NCBI RefSeq assembly: GCF_004854025.1
Contig: NZ_STGM01000002.1
Coordinates: forward strand, 620,001 to 684,000
Reading direction: 5' to 3'
DNA from: Microbacterium hydrothermale
GTDB lineage: Bacteria > Actinomycetota > Actinomycetes > Actinomycetales > Microbacteriaceae
Length of the DNA: 64,000 nt
Shown one piece after another: positions 35,372-43,941 of this stretch (within the stretch, counting starts at the first letter, position 1; each line of letters begins with the position of its first letter). A model generated the notes under the pieces. It had not been told where the DNA came from, did no database searches, and worked only from the letters and a program-made list of their open reading frames with translations. Made by a program: the position numbers and the translations under genes.

Positions 35372-36658
35372 GTGCCCTCACCGTGGTCGCGACCGCCGAT
35401 CTCCCCCGAGACCTCGGGGCTGCTCATCGCGCGCGCCCACGACGAACTCCTCGCCGGCAACGACGACCGACGGCTCGCCGACGTGCGCCCGCTCGTGCAG
35501 GATTCGTGGCGGCGGTCGCTGGCATCCCTCGTCGGTCCCGAGGGTCTTCCGAGCCTCGACTTCGCCAGCGACGAGCTCGACGCGTACCGCAGCGCCCACC
35601 CTCTCGCCGGGGTCATGGACATGATCCGGGCCCTGCTGCTGCCCGGAACCGCCGAGGAATCGGGCGTCGTCGTCGCCGTAGGCGACGCGGCGGGGCGGCT
35701 GCTCTGGGTCGAGGGCGACCGCCACATCCGCTCGTTGACGGGCGACATGGGCTTCGTCGCGGGAGCGAACTGGGCCGAGGATGCCGTGGGCACCTCGGCG
35801 CCGGGAACGGCCCTGACCCTCGACCGGTCGGTGCAGATCCGCGGGGCCGAGCACTTCAACCGGCTCGTGCAGCCATGGTCGTGTACGGCCGCGCCCGTCC
35901 ACGATCCCGAGACGCGGCGACTGCTCGGGGTGATCGACGTCACGGGAGGGCTCGAGGCCGTCACCCCGCAGGCGCAGTTGCTCGTGGATGCCACGGCCCG
36001 GGCGGTCGAGAGCGAACTGCTCGTCGCGAGGTTGCGCGCGCAGCAGGCTCCGCCGCCGAAGCGTTCGACGCCGTCGCGTGCCCTCCTGCGCATCCTCGGG
36101 AGGGACCGCGCTCTGCTCGAGGTCGGCGGGTCGACGCTCGAGCTCAGTGCGCGGCACGCGGAGATCCTCCTGCTGCTGGCGGTGCACCGCGAGGGGCTCT
36201 CGGCCGAGGCCCTGAGCGAGGCCGTTTACGGGCACGCGGCGGTCGAGACGCTCCGACCCGAGATGGTGCGACTGCGCCGCGCGCTGGTGCCGGTCGCGCC
36301 GCGGCTGGTGCCGGCGTCGCGTCCCTACCGCCTGCCCGACGGTCTCGAGACCGACGCGCAGCACATGCTGTCGCTGCTGGACCGGGGGGCGCATCGCGTC
36401 GCCCTGGCGGCCTACTCCGGCCCCGTGCTGCCGGAGTCGGACGCCCCGGGCGTGGTCGAGGTGCGCGAATCGGTGCGCTCGGCGCTGCGCGAGGCGCTCA
36501 TCGCCGAGGCGGGGGTCGACGTTCTTCTCGCCTACGCCGAGACGCTCGACGGCCGCGACGACGACGACGTGCTGCGACTGTGCCTGTCGATGCTCCCCGC
36601 GCGCTCGCCGAAACGCGCCGGTCTGGTCGCCCGCATCGAGCGGCTCGAACGCGACTGA
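35372..36658 (+). CDS. GAF-domain transcriptional regulator
   Basis: A 428-residue regulator resembling the sensory half of AcoR-type activators. The N-terminus (ARAHDELLAGNDDRRLADVRPLVQDSWRR) and the GAF-type region (about residues 90-230, with GTSAPGTALTLDRSVQIRGAEHFN) are typical. There is no sigma-54 AAA+ domain. The C-terminal part (LELSARHAEILLLLAVHREG) looks like a winged-helix DNA-binding domain. Such proteins sit beside aldehyde dehydrogenase genes in actinobacteria and probably activate them. The start is GTG 35372 with GGGAG upstream; TACACT at 35332-35337 is a likely -10 box. Confidence 0.8.
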   Translation: MPSPWSRPPISPETSGLLIARAHDELLAGNDDRRLADVRPLVQDSWRRSLASLVGPEGLPSLDFASDELDAYRSAHPLAGVMDMIRALLLPGTAEESGVVVAVGDAAGRLLWVEGDRHIRSLTGDMGFVAGANWAEDAVGTSAPGTALTLDRSVQIRGAEHFNRLVQPWSCTAAPVHDPETRRLLGVIDVTGGLEAVTPQAQLLVDATARAVESELLVARLRAQQAPPPKRSTPSRALLRILGRDRALLEVGGSTLELSARHAEILLLLAVHREGLSAEALSEAVYGHAAVETLRPEMVRLRRALVPVAPRLVPASRPYRLPDGLETDAQHMLSLLDRGAHRVALAAYSGPVLPESDAPGVVEVRESVRSALREALIAEAGVDVLLAYAETLDGRDDDDVLRLCLSMLPARSPKRAGLVARIERLERD

Positions 36659-36724
36659 GGCGATCGCCGCTCGCGTGTCCACAGGCGACGCGCCGCACGG
36701 GTGCCCGATGTCGGAGGCCGTGGT

Positions 36725-36730
36725 TACAGT
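36725..36730 (+). promoter_or_regulatory. -10 box (leaderless) of gene at 36737
   Basis: TACAGT followed by 6 bases and the ATG at 36737. Confidence 0.55.
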
Positions 36731-36736
36731 GAACAT

Positions 36737-37261
36737 ATGGACGAAAAAGCGCTTGACATCTTCTCGGCAGCCCGCGCCCGTCGCGATGTGGCGCGCATCC
36801 GTGAGGCGCTCGCCGAGGTCTCGGCCGGCGATGTCGCCCGCGTGATCGTCCGTTCCCCGCGCTACGGGCTCTACGCCCTCGAGGGCACCGTGCGCATCGG
36901 TGTCGGCGGTCAGCCCCTCGTCGGCGACGTCATCCTCGCCACCAGCTCCGAGATCCAGCGCATCGACCTCGGGATCGATCCGCCGCAACCGGCTCTCGAG
37001 GCTGATGTCGTCGACCCCTCGACGCTCCCCCACGGCACGCCCGTCCGCGTGACCTTCCTCACGCCCACGCACCAGACCTTCGCTCTCACCGGGCCGATCA
37101 CCGCGGGCAACGACCGGTTCCTGCTCGTGGGCAGCTGGATCGTCGCCGACGACCGCGCGATCGCTCCGCGCGTGCAGAGTATCGAGCGTCTCGATGACGT
37201 CGACCTGCACGAGGTCAACGTCCCCCCGCTGCGCTCGGTGCTGGCCGACGCCGACGCCTGA
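36737..37261 (+). CDS. Hypothetical protein
   Basis: A 174-residue soluble protein that I do not recognise. The first 35 residues look helical (ALDIFSAARARRDVARIREALAEV), the rest beta-rich (ARVIVRSPRYGLYALEGTVRIG, VRVTFLTPTHQTFALTGPIT). No catalytic motif or signal peptide is visible. It is probably leaderless, with -10 TACAGT just before the ATG; an in-frame ATG at 36701 lies upstream of this promoter and is less likely. It sits between the GAF regulator and the aldehyde dehydrogenase but is not obviously part of that module. Confidence 0.7.
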   Translation: MDEKALDIFSAARARRDVARIREALAEVSAGDVARVIVRSPRYGLYALEGTVRIGVGGQPLVGDVILATSSEIQRIDLGIDPPQPALEADVVDPSTLPHGTPVRVTFLTPTHQTFALTGPITAGNDRFLLVGSWIVADDRAIAPRVQSIERLDDVDLHEVNVPPLRSVLADADA

Positions 37262-37383
37262 GCGCATCGGGCGGTGACGGACCCCGCGGCCGCGGGGTCG
37301 TGGCATCCGTCATCCCGTGATGCCGGCCCGTCGGGCACGCTTTCGCGCCGCCACCGCGCCGGAGTCTCGAGAGCACGCGCTGC

Positions 37384-37449
37384 CGCCGAGATCACACGTC
37401 ATTTCTAGGGAAATGCATGTGATCCCGCGCCGATCGGGTGATCTCGGCG
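37384..37449. repeat. Nested inverted repeat before aldehyde dehydrogenase
   Basis: A 66-base element with 12-base perfect outer arms (CGCCGAGATCAC at 37384-37395, complement at 37438-37449). Inside are a second inverted pair, GATCACA at 37390-37396 with TGTGATC at 37418-37424, and CATTTC/GAAATG at 37400-37405 and 37410-37415. The left outer arm can pair with either right partner, so two folds compete. It lies in the 311-base spacer 37262-37572, which has no gene; the rest holds the promoter region of the aldehyde dehydrogenase. Confidence 0.7.
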
Positions 37450-37572
37450 CGCCCGGCTCCTCCGCGATCGGTCGCAACCCGGTGCAACCCGATGCAACCT
37501 CCCCCGGCGTAGCGTCGGCGCATCGCCGCCCGAAGCCGTCGCGGCGACTCATGACCGTCGAAGGAGACACGC

Positions 37573-39123
37573 ATGACCATCGTCGAAGAAGGCGTCTCGA
37601 GCGTCTACGCCGCACCCGGAACCCGCGGGGCCGTCGCCGAGTACCGCTCGCGGTACGGGCACTACATCGGCGGCGAGTGGGTCGAACCGCACAGCGGCGA
37701 GTACTTCGAGAACATCACCCCCGTCACCGGCAAGCCCTTCTGCGAGGTGGCTCGCGGCGACGCTCACGACATCGATCGGGCGGTGGATGCCGCGTGGAAG
37801 GCGTTCGCGAGCTGGAAGAAGACCACTCCGGCCGAGCGCAGCGTCATCCTGAACAAGATCGCCGATCGGATCGAGGAGAACCTCGAGAAGATCGCCGTCG
37901 CCGAGACGTGGGAGAACGGCAAGCCGGTCCGCGAGACCCTCGCCGCCGACATCCCCCTGACCGTCGACCACTTCCGGTACTTCGCGGGCGTGCTGCGGGC
38001 GCAGGAGGGCTCGCTCAGCCAGCTCGACGAGAACACCGTGGCCTACCACTTCAACGAGCCGCTCGGCGTGGTCGGGCAGATCATCCCGTGGAACTTCCCG
38101 ATCCTCATGGCCGCGTGGAAGCTGGCCCCGGCCCTCGCCGCGGGCAACTGCGTCGTGATCAAGCCGGCGGAGCAGACCCCGGCATCCCTGCTCTTCCTGT
38201 TCGACATCATCGGCGACCTGCTCCCCGCGGGCGTCGTCAATATCGTCAACGGGTTCGGCATCGAGGCGGGTGCGCCCCTCGCTCAGCACAAGCGGATCCG
38301 CAAGATCGCCTTCACGGGTGAGACGACGACCGGTCGCCTGATCATGCAGTACGCGTCGCAGAACCTCATCCCGGTGACGCTCGAGCTCGGTGGCAAGAGC
38401 CCCAACGTCTTCTTCGCGGACGTCGCCCGCACCACCGACGACGCCTATTACGACAAGGCGCTCGAGGGCTTCACGATGTTCGCCCTCAACCAGGGCGAGG
38501 TGTGCACGTGTCCGTCGCGGTCGCTCATCCAGCGGTCGATCTACGACCAGTTCCTCGGCGACGGCCTCGAGCGCGTCAAGAAGGTACGTCAGGGCAACCC
38601 GCTCGACCCCGAGACGATGATCGGCGCGCAGGCGTCGAACGACCAGCTCGAGAAGATCCTGTCGTACATCGACATCGGCAAGCAGGGCGGCGCGAAGCTG
38701 CTCACCGGCGGGGAGCGCGTCGACCTCGGCGGCGACCTGTCGGGCGGCTACTACGTCGCCCCGACGGTGTTCGAGGGCACGAACGACATGCGCATCTTCC
38801 AAGAGGAGATCTTCGGACCGGTGCTGTCGGTGACGTCGTTCGACGACTTCGACGACGCGATCTCGATCGCCAACGACACCCTCTACGGCCTCGGCGCCGG
38901 CGTGTGGAGCCGCAGTGGCGACACCGCGTACCGCGCGGGCCGGGCGATCGAGGCCGGACGCGTCTGGACGAACACCTACCACCAGTACCCCGCGCACGCG
39001 GCGTTCGGCGGATACAAGCAGTCGGGCATCGGCCGTGAGAACCACCTCAGGATGCTCGACCACTACCAGCAGACGAAGAACCTGCTCGTGTCGTACGCCG
39101 AAGGCGCGATGGGCTTCTTCTGA
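37573..39123 (+). CDS. NAD-dependent aldehyde dehydrogenase
   Basis: A 516-residue aldehyde dehydrogenase of the acetaldehyde/ExaC type, oxidising aldehydes to acids. The catalytic Cys is Cys311 in [11 protein letters not shown], and Glu271 in [10 protein letters not shown] is the general base. The NAD-binding [10 protein letters not shown] is present. It begins at ATG 37573 with GAAGGAG upstream. DUF779 follows 251 bases later, a conserved partnership, and a GAF-type regulator and zinc alcohol dehydrogenase lie upstream, so the set forms an alcohol-to-acid oxidation module. It is cytoplasmic. Confidence 0.95.
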   Translation: MTIVEEGVSSVYAAPGTRGAVAEYRSRYGHYIGGEWVEPHSGEYFENITPVTGKPFCEVARGDAHDIDRAVDAAWKAFASWKKTTPAERSVILNKIADRIEENLEKIAVAETWENGKPVRETLAADIPLTVDHFRYFAGVLRAQEGSLSQLDENTVAYHFNEPLGVVGQIIPWNFPILMAAWKLAPALAAGNCVVIKPAEQTPASLLFLFDIIGDLLPAGVVNIVNGFGIEAGAPLAQHKRIRKIAFTGETTTGRLIMQYASQNLIPVTLELGGKSPNVFFADVARTTDDAYYDKALEGFTMFALNQGEVCTCPSRSLIQRSIYDQFLGDGLERVKKVRQGNPLDPETMIGAQASNDQLEKILSYIDIGKQGGAKLLTGGERVDLGGDLSGGYYVAPTVFEGTNDMRIFQEEIFGPVLSVTSFDDFDDAISIANDTLYGLGAGVWSRSGDTAYRAGRAIEAGRVWTNTYHQYPAHAAFGGYKQSGIGRENHLRMLDHYQQTKNLLVSYAEGAMGFF

Positions 39124-39161
39124 TCGGCCGTGTCGGGGTCGTGGCGGCGATCCCGACCCGC

Positions 39162-39190
39162 GTGACCCCCGGGTTCGTCCCGGGGGTCAC
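39162..39190 (+). terminator. Terminator of aldehyde dehydrogenase
   Basis: Perfect 12-bp stem GTGACCCCCGGG with complement and TTCGT loop, followed by ACCCCTTTTCG. It lies 38 bases after the gene, so the DUF779 gene beyond may be reached only by read-through or its own promoter. Confidence 0.8.
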
Positions 39191-39221
39191 ACCCCTTTTC
39201 GTCGCCGTCGCTCCGGGCCCG

Positions 39222-39309
39222 TTGCGGCTGGCGCGGTGACCGGCGGCGTCCCTGCAGCTGCCGCGCTGACCGTCGGCCCTCCTGCGACTGCCGCGCTGAC
39301 CCTCGTCCC
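39222..39309. repeat. Three imperfect 30-bp tandem repeats
   Basis: Units begin at 39222, 39252 and 39282, the last shortened to 28 bases. Each carries a CTGCCGCGCTGACC-like core (first unit diverged). They sit between the terminator and the DUF779 gene. No function is evident. Confidence 0.65.
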
Positions 39310-39374
39310 ACTTATTGCCGGTCACCGGCCGCGACACCGACACATTTTGGGACATGAACCGAAAGGAGTGGGAC

Positions 39375-39770
39375 ATGGCGACCCAGCTCTCCCGTGTGGA
39401 TGTGACGGATGCCGCAGCTGCGCTGCTGCGCGATCTCACGGCCAGGCACGGCCCCCTGATGTTCCACCAGTCGGGCGGGTGCTGCGACGGCAGCTCGCCG
39501 ATGTGTTACCCCGTGGGGATGTTCCTGACCGGACCCAGCGACGTGTTGTTGGGCACCATCGACGCCGGGCTCGACGATCCGATCCAGGTCTTCATGTCGG
39601 AGTCGCAGTTCGAGTACTGGAAGTTCACGCACCTGACGATCGACGTCGTGCCGGGGCGCGGCGCGGGCTTCTCGGTCGAAGGGCCGACGGGGATGCGATT
39701 CCTCATCCGTTCGCGGATGCTGACGGAGGAGGAGGCGGTGGCGTTCGGGGTGGGCGCTGCTGCCGAATGA
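39375..39770 (+). CDS. DUF779 protein
   Basis: A 131-residue DUF779 protein. The hallmark is the cysteine-rich segment QSGGCCDGSSPMCYP (about residues 32-46), followed by the conserved VFMSESQFEYWKFTHLTIDVV and GRGAGFSVEGPTGMRFL. These proteins are encoded beside acetaldehyde-type aldehyde dehydrogenases; the biochemical role is not established, though the clustered cysteines suggest metal binding or redox work. I chose ATG 39375 because GAAAGGAG lies 7 bases before it. Confidence 0.9.
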   Translation: MATQLSRVDVTDAAAALLRDLTARHGPLMFHQSGGCCDGSSPMCYPVGMFLTGPSDVLLGTIDAGLDDPIQVFMSESQFEYWKFTHLTIDVVPGRGAGFSVEGPTGMRFLIRSRMLTEEEAVAFGVGAAAE

Positions 39771-40018
39771 GACTCGCTCTCCAGCGTCGTTCGCGATACC
39801 AGGCGGTGGTCGCGAACGACATGGTGAGGAGCGGCAGTGCGTGCGCGGTGAGCGGTTTCCTTCACGCGCGCGGGGGAAGCTCGCGCTCGAGGGGGTGAAA
39901 CGCGAGCGGATCCGCGGATGCTGATGCGCAGCGCTCACTAGCGTGTGGTGCCTCCGGGCGCGACGCCCGGTCCGCCCCGCGCTATAGCGGGCGTGACGTG
40001 CCGTGCGAGAGGTGCCTG

Positions 40019-40291
40019 ATGAGATTCCGTGTCGGTCGCCTGGTGCTCGCCCTGCTCTCCCCCGTCATCGCCGCAGTGTTCGTCGCGGTGGTGCTCATGC
40101 TGCTCGCGATCGTCGCGACCGAGATGGCGACCACCATCGACATCCCCTACCTCGTCACTTACACGGGGACCAAAGACCCGGGCGGGGGCGGGCGGACGCT
40201 CTCCATCGACGGGTCGTGGACGGTGGCGACGGCAGTGACCGGCATCCTCGCTTCTCCGATGATGGCGCTGGCGCTTTTCCTGCCGGAGTGA
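40019..40291 (+). CDS. Small two-helix membrane protein
   Basis: A 90-residue hydrophobic protein of unknown function. The first helix is LVLALLSPVIAAVFVAVVLMLLAIV, then a short external loop with TKDPGGGGRTLS, then a second hydrophobic stretch near VATAVTGILASPMMALALFL. The ATG at 40019 has GAGAGG 6 bases before it; an in-frame start at 39998 is possible. It ends 22 bases from the convergent response-regulator gene. Confidence 0.55.
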   Translation: MRFRVGRLVLALLSPVIAAVFVAVVLMLLAIVATEMATTIDIPYLVTYTGTKDPGGGGRTLSIDGSWTVATAVTGILASPMMALALFLPE

Positions 40292-40312
40292 ACGAACGGG
40301 CAAGGCGTTTCG

Positions 40313-40921
40313 CTACATCCACCCCCGCTCCACAGCCACGCGCACGGCATCCGCCCGGTTCCGGCCGCCGGTCTTGCCGATCGCGCTCGACAGGTGGTTC
40401 TTGACCGTGCCCTCCGAGAGGTGGACCATCCGCGCGATGTCGGCGATCGAGCCTCCGGATCGGGCCGCGGCGAGCACGTCGGTCTCGCGCTCGGTGAGGG
40501 GGGAATCCCCCTGGGCGAGTGATTCCACGGCCAGCGCCGGGTCCACGACGCGCAGACCCTGAGCGACCCGCCGGACGGCGTCCGCGAGTTCGGTCGCGGG
40601 GGTGTCCTTGACGACGAATCCCGACGCACCGGCCTGCATGGCGCGCGCCAGGTAGCCCGGGCGTCCGAAGGTGGTGACGATGAGGGCGCGGCATCCGGGG
40701 ACCTCCGAACGGAGGAGGGATGCCGCGGCGATGCCGTCGATTCCGGGCATCTCGATGTCGAGCAGGGCGACGTCGGCCTGGGAGGTGCGGGCGGCCTCGA
40801 CCACCTCGTCGCCGCGGCCGACCTGCGCGACGACCTCGATGTCGGACTCGAGCCCGAGGAGCGCGGCCAGGGCGCCGCGGACGAGAGCCTGGTCGTCGGC
40901 GATGAGGAGGCGGATCACCAC
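40313..40921 (-). CDS. LuxR-type response regulator
   Basis: A 202-residue NarL/DesR-type regulator. The receiver domain has the acidic pair in LLIADDQALVRGAL, the phosphoacceptor Asp in ADVALLDIEMPG, and the Lys in GFVVKDTP. The DNA-binding domain is LTERETDVLAAARSGGSIADIARMVHLSEGTVKNHLSSAI. It overlaps the histidine-kinase gene by 7 bases; the pair follows the ABC-2 exporter genes, so it probably controls them. Confidence 0.93.
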   Translation of the reverse strand: MVIRLLIADDQALVRGALAALLGLESDIEVVAQVGRGDEVVEAARTSQADVALLDIEMPGIDGIAAASLLRSEVPGCRALIVTTFGRPGYLARAMQAGASGFVVKDTPATELADAVRRVAQGLRVVDPALAVESLAQGDSPLTERETDVLAAARSGGSIADIARMVHLSEGTVKNHLSSAIGKTGGRNRADAVRVAVERGWM

Positions 40922-42018
40922 GCCACCCTCACACGGAACCCGCCCAGATCGCTGCGGCCGACGGTCAGACGAGCGCCGGACGTCTCGACGCGCTCGCGAA
41001 GGCCCGTCAGCCCCGAGCCGGTGGATGCCGTGGACGAGGGGCCGCAGCCGTCATCGGCCACCTCGATCGACCGCCCGTCGAGCAGAACCCGGCAGGCGGT
41101 GGCACCGGAATGACGGATGACGTTGGTCACCGCCTCGCGGACGACCCAACCGGCGAGTTCGCGACGGTCGGCGGGAACCTGCTCGGTCGATCCGGGGAGG
41201 TCGGCGGAGACCCCGGCGCTCTCCAGCGCCGCTCGCGCGGCGGCGAGCTCGCCGCTGATGCTCACGCCGCGGTACCCGTGCACCGTCGCGCGGACATCGG
41301 CGAGGGCACCGCGCGCCAGTTCTTCGATCTGGGCGACCTCGTCGCGAGCGGCCGGGGAGCCGGCATCCAGGAGTCGTCCCGCGAGTTCCGCCTTCACGGT
41401 TATCACCGTGAGCGAGTGGCCGAGGATGTCGTGGACGTCGCGCGCGACGCGCCCGCGCTCCTTCTCGGCGGCGAGTTCGGCGATCTGAGCCTGCGCATCG
41501 CGCAGACGCTCGAGGGTCGAGATGTTTCGCATGAAGCTGAACATCATCATCGAGACGGAGAGGATGATCGCCGAGTTGAGCACGCTCGTGAAAGTGTCGG
41601 CTTCGCTCCACTCTCCCACGACGAATGAAAGCCCGCTCAGCACGCCGACGGTCGTCCACATGGTGCGGGATCCCATACGCGAGACGGCGACGGAGACGCC
41701 CACGAACGTCCACAACCAGCGCACGTCGGCACCGAGCCACGGCCAGAGGGACAGGCTCAGCGCGAAGAGCACGACGGGGGGAATCAACCGGCGGCCGAAT
41801 GAGGGGGTGATGCGCGCGAGGGGTGCGGTCGCCATGAACAGCGCGGCGAAAACAACGACGATCGCGGTTCCGAGGACCTTCGGGGCCAGGTCCGGTTCTT
41901 CCCAGAGGGTGAGCAGCGTCGGGAAGGTCCAGATCAGGGAGACCGACGAACCGATCAGCCACCCGCGCTGAAACGGGCGACGGCCCGGAACGATCGCTCG
42001 CTCCGGGCCGGTCGTCAT
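40915..42018 (-). CDS. Sensor histidine kinase (DesK/NarL type)
   Basis: A 367-residue membrane kinase. Five or so hydrophobic segments occupy the N-terminal half (WLIGSSVSLIWTFPTLLTLW, VLGTAIVVVFAALFMATAP, VVLFALSLSLWPWLG and others). The HisKA_3 dimerisation box is ERGRVARDVHDILGHSLTVI, with the phosphorylated His in DVHDILGH. The ATP-binding N-box is REAVTNVIRHSGAT and the G-box includes DDGCGPSS and GSGLTGLRERV. No ribosome site is clear, so the start is uncertain: ATG 42018 is used, GTG 42033 or 42024 are alternatives. Confidence 0.92.
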   Translation of the reverse strand: MTTGPERAIVPGRRPFQRGWLIGSSVSLIWTFPTLLTLWEEPDLAPKVLGTAIVVVFAALFMATAPLARITPSFGRRLIPPVVLFALSLSLWPWLGADVRWLWTFVGVSVAVSRMGSRTMWTTVGVLSGLSFVVGEWSEADTFTSVLNSAIILSVSMMMFSFMRNISTLERLRDAQAQIAELAAEKERGRVARDVHDILGHSLTVITVKAELAGRLLDAGSPAARDEVAQIEELARGALADVRATVHGYRGVSISGELAAARAALESAGVSADLPGSTEQVPADRRELAGWVVREAVTNVIRHSGATACRVLLDGRSIEVADDGCGPSSTASTGSGLTGLRERVETSGARLTVGRSDLGGFRVRVAW

Positions 42019-42043
42019 GCTCACGTCGTTCACGATAGGCGTG

Positions 42044-42841
42044 TCACGCGCGCCGCGTGTCGCGGCGGAAGAAGTACACAGTCCCGGCGACGAATACCGC
42101 GAGCCACACCACCGCATTGATCAGGGCGCCGAGGTCGAAGGCATCGCCGGTGAGGGGCGACCGGGCGAGCTCGCCGATGCCGTACACGGGCGTCAGCTTG
42201 CCGATCACCTGGAGGAAGTCGGGCATCGACGACAGCGGGAAGAACAGCCCGCCGAGGAACGCCAGCAGCACCACCGCAAGGCTCGTGATCTGCGCCGCGT
42301 TCTCGCCCGGCACCATGTAACCGACCATGAGGCCCAGCGTCGTGAACACGGCACTCGCGAGGAGCCACGCCGCGAGACCGGTCGCGATCCACTGCACGGG
42401 GGCGAGCTGTACGCCGGCGCCCGCGGCCACCGCGTAGGTCGCGACGACGGCCACCAGCCCGAACATCATTCCCGCGAGCATCTTGACCACGACGTTCGCG
42501 ACGGGGTTGAGGGGAGTGAGCCGCAACTGCCGCGACCAGCCCTGCGCGCGCTCCACGGCGACCGACGCCCCGGTCTGGGTCGCCGACATCATGGTTCCGT
42601 ACATCGCCATCGAGACCATGATGTACGCGGCCACCGACACGCCACCGGATGCCACCGGGGTTCCGGTCAACGGCTCGTCGAGCAACTGGTATCCGACGAT
42701 GAAGAACATCAGCACGGGGAACGCCACGGTGAAGAAGATGCTGCGCGGGTTGCGGAGTTTGCGCACCAGCTCGATCCGCAGGTAGGTCAGCGTGAATCCG
42801 CCGAACGCGGGGACCGGGCGGTCGAGGGAGATGGCGGTCAT
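42044..42841 (-). CDS. ABC-2 type transporter permease
   Basis: A 265-residue membrane component of an ABC-2 exporter, with six hydrophobic segments (SIFFTVAFPVLMFFIVGYQLL, VAAYIMVSMAMYGTMMS, GLVAVVATYAVAAGA, WLLASAVFTTLGLMVGYM, SLAVVLLAFLGGLFFPLSSM, INAVVWLAVFVAGTVYFF). The ATG at 42841 overlaps the ATPase stop by 4 bases. A much longer open frame upstream runs across the ATPase gene and is not used. Together with the ATPase it should export a drug, peptide or lipid. Confidence 0.92.
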   Translation of the reverse strand: MTAISLDRPVPAFGGFTLTYLRIELVRKLRNPRSIFFTVAFPVLMFFIVGYQLLDEPLTGTPVASGGVSVAAYIMVSMAMYGTMMSATQTGASVAVERAQGWSRQLRLTPLNPVANVVVKMLAGMMFGLVAVVATYAVAAGAGVQLAPVQWIATGLAAWLLASAVFTTLGLMVGYMVPGENAAQITSLAVVLLAFLGGLFFPLSSMPDFLQVIGKLTPVYGIGELARSPLTGDAFDLGALINAVVWLAVFVAGTVYFFRRDTRRA

Positions 42842-43767
42842 CGGACGGCTCCATTCTGGGCGGGTGCGGCGGTGTCGGAAGTGAGGGTCAGGAAGACGCT
42901 CTCGAGGTTCTGGGCCGTGATCTCGAGGTCTCGCGCGTCCGTGGTGGTGAGCAGGAGCCGGGCGAGGGCGTCGGAGTCGCTCGTGCGGATCGCGACGCGC
43001 TCGCCGGCGGCCTCGACCGAGTCGACGCCCGGCACGGACGCGAGCGCCGCGATGTCGGCATCCGGAAGCGTCGCGTGAACCACGCGTCCCGACACGAGGT
43101 TCTTGATCTCGGAGGTCGGGCCATCGGCGACGATCTCTCCCCCGCGCATCAGCACGATGCGGTCGGCGTACTCGTCGGCCTCGTCGAGGTAGTGCGTCGC
43201 AAACATCACGGTGCGTCCGCGGGCGGCATCCGCTCGGATCGCGTTCCAGAACGAGCGGCGCGCTTCGACGTCCATCCCCGTGGTCGGCTCGTCGAGGATG
43301 AGCAGCGCGGGATCGCTCACGAGCGCCATCGCGAAGCGCAGCCGCTGCTGCTCGCCGCCCGAGCACAGGCCGACGCGTCGATTCGCGAGACTCCGGATGC
43401 CGGCGCGCTCGAGCGCTTCGTCGACGGGACGCTTCTCGGCGAACAGGCTCGCCGTGAGCTCGACGGTCTCGCGGACGGTCAGGTCTTTCAGTAGGCCGCC
43501 GGTCTGGAGCACCGCCGAGACGAGACCGCGGGCGACTGCTCCGCGCGGGCTGTGGCCGAACACCTCGATGGATCCGGAATCGGGTGTGGTGAGGCCGAGG
43601 ATCATGTCGATCGTCGTGGTCTTGCCCGCGCCGTTCGGCCCGAGGAACGCCACGATCTCGCCCGGCTTGATCGAGAGGTCGATGCCGCGGACGGCATGGA
43701 CGGAGCCGAAGCTCTTGACGACGCCCCGCGCGTCGATCGCGGCGGGGCCGGTGGAGGAGGAGGTCAT
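42838..43767 (-). CDS. ABC transporter ATP-binding protein
   Basis: A 309-residue ABC ATPase of the drug/multidrug-export subfamily. Walker A is GPNGAGKTTTIDMI, the signature is LCSGGEQQRLRFAMAL, Walker B is LLILDEPTTGMD, and the switch His lies in MFATHYLDEADEYADR. It has the extended C-terminal domain of this subfamily (about residues 215-309). It heads an operon with the permease, kinase and response regulator, an arrangement typical of antimicrobial or envelope-stress exporters. Confidence 0.94.
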   Translation of the reverse strand: MTSSSTGPAAIDARGVVKSFGSVHAVRGIDLSIKPGEIVAFLGPNGAGKTTTIDMILGLTTPDSGSIEVFGHSPRGAVARGLVSAVLQTGGLLKDLTVRETVELTASLFAEKRPVDEALERAGIRSLANRRVGLCSGGEQQRLRFAMALVSDPALLILDEPTTGMDVEARRSFWNAIRADAARGRTVMFATHYLDEADEYADRIVLMRGGEIVADGPTSEIKNLVSGRVVHATLPDADIAALASVPGVDSVEAAGERVAIRTSDSDALARLLLTTTDARDLEITAQNLESVFLTLTSDTAAPAQNGAVR

Positions 43768-43941
43768 GACTTCATGCTCGCGTCGCGCGGCCCCCTGTAC
43801 CCGGGGCCTGGGTCACGACTCGGGGGTGACGTTCGTCATGGGTGGAGGCGCCCCGCCGGCTCGGACGCGGCGGCATCCGGCGAGTTCGGCCGGCATCGCG
43901 TCGTTGCTGCGCTGCTCTCCGAAGCGCGACAGACTGGGAAC

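Noticed and set aside
31978-36093. One 1371-codon minus-strand open frame spanning several genes
   Set aside because: Only the part after 33084 gives a sensible protein; the rest is antisense or out of frame to adh, the GAF regulator and others.
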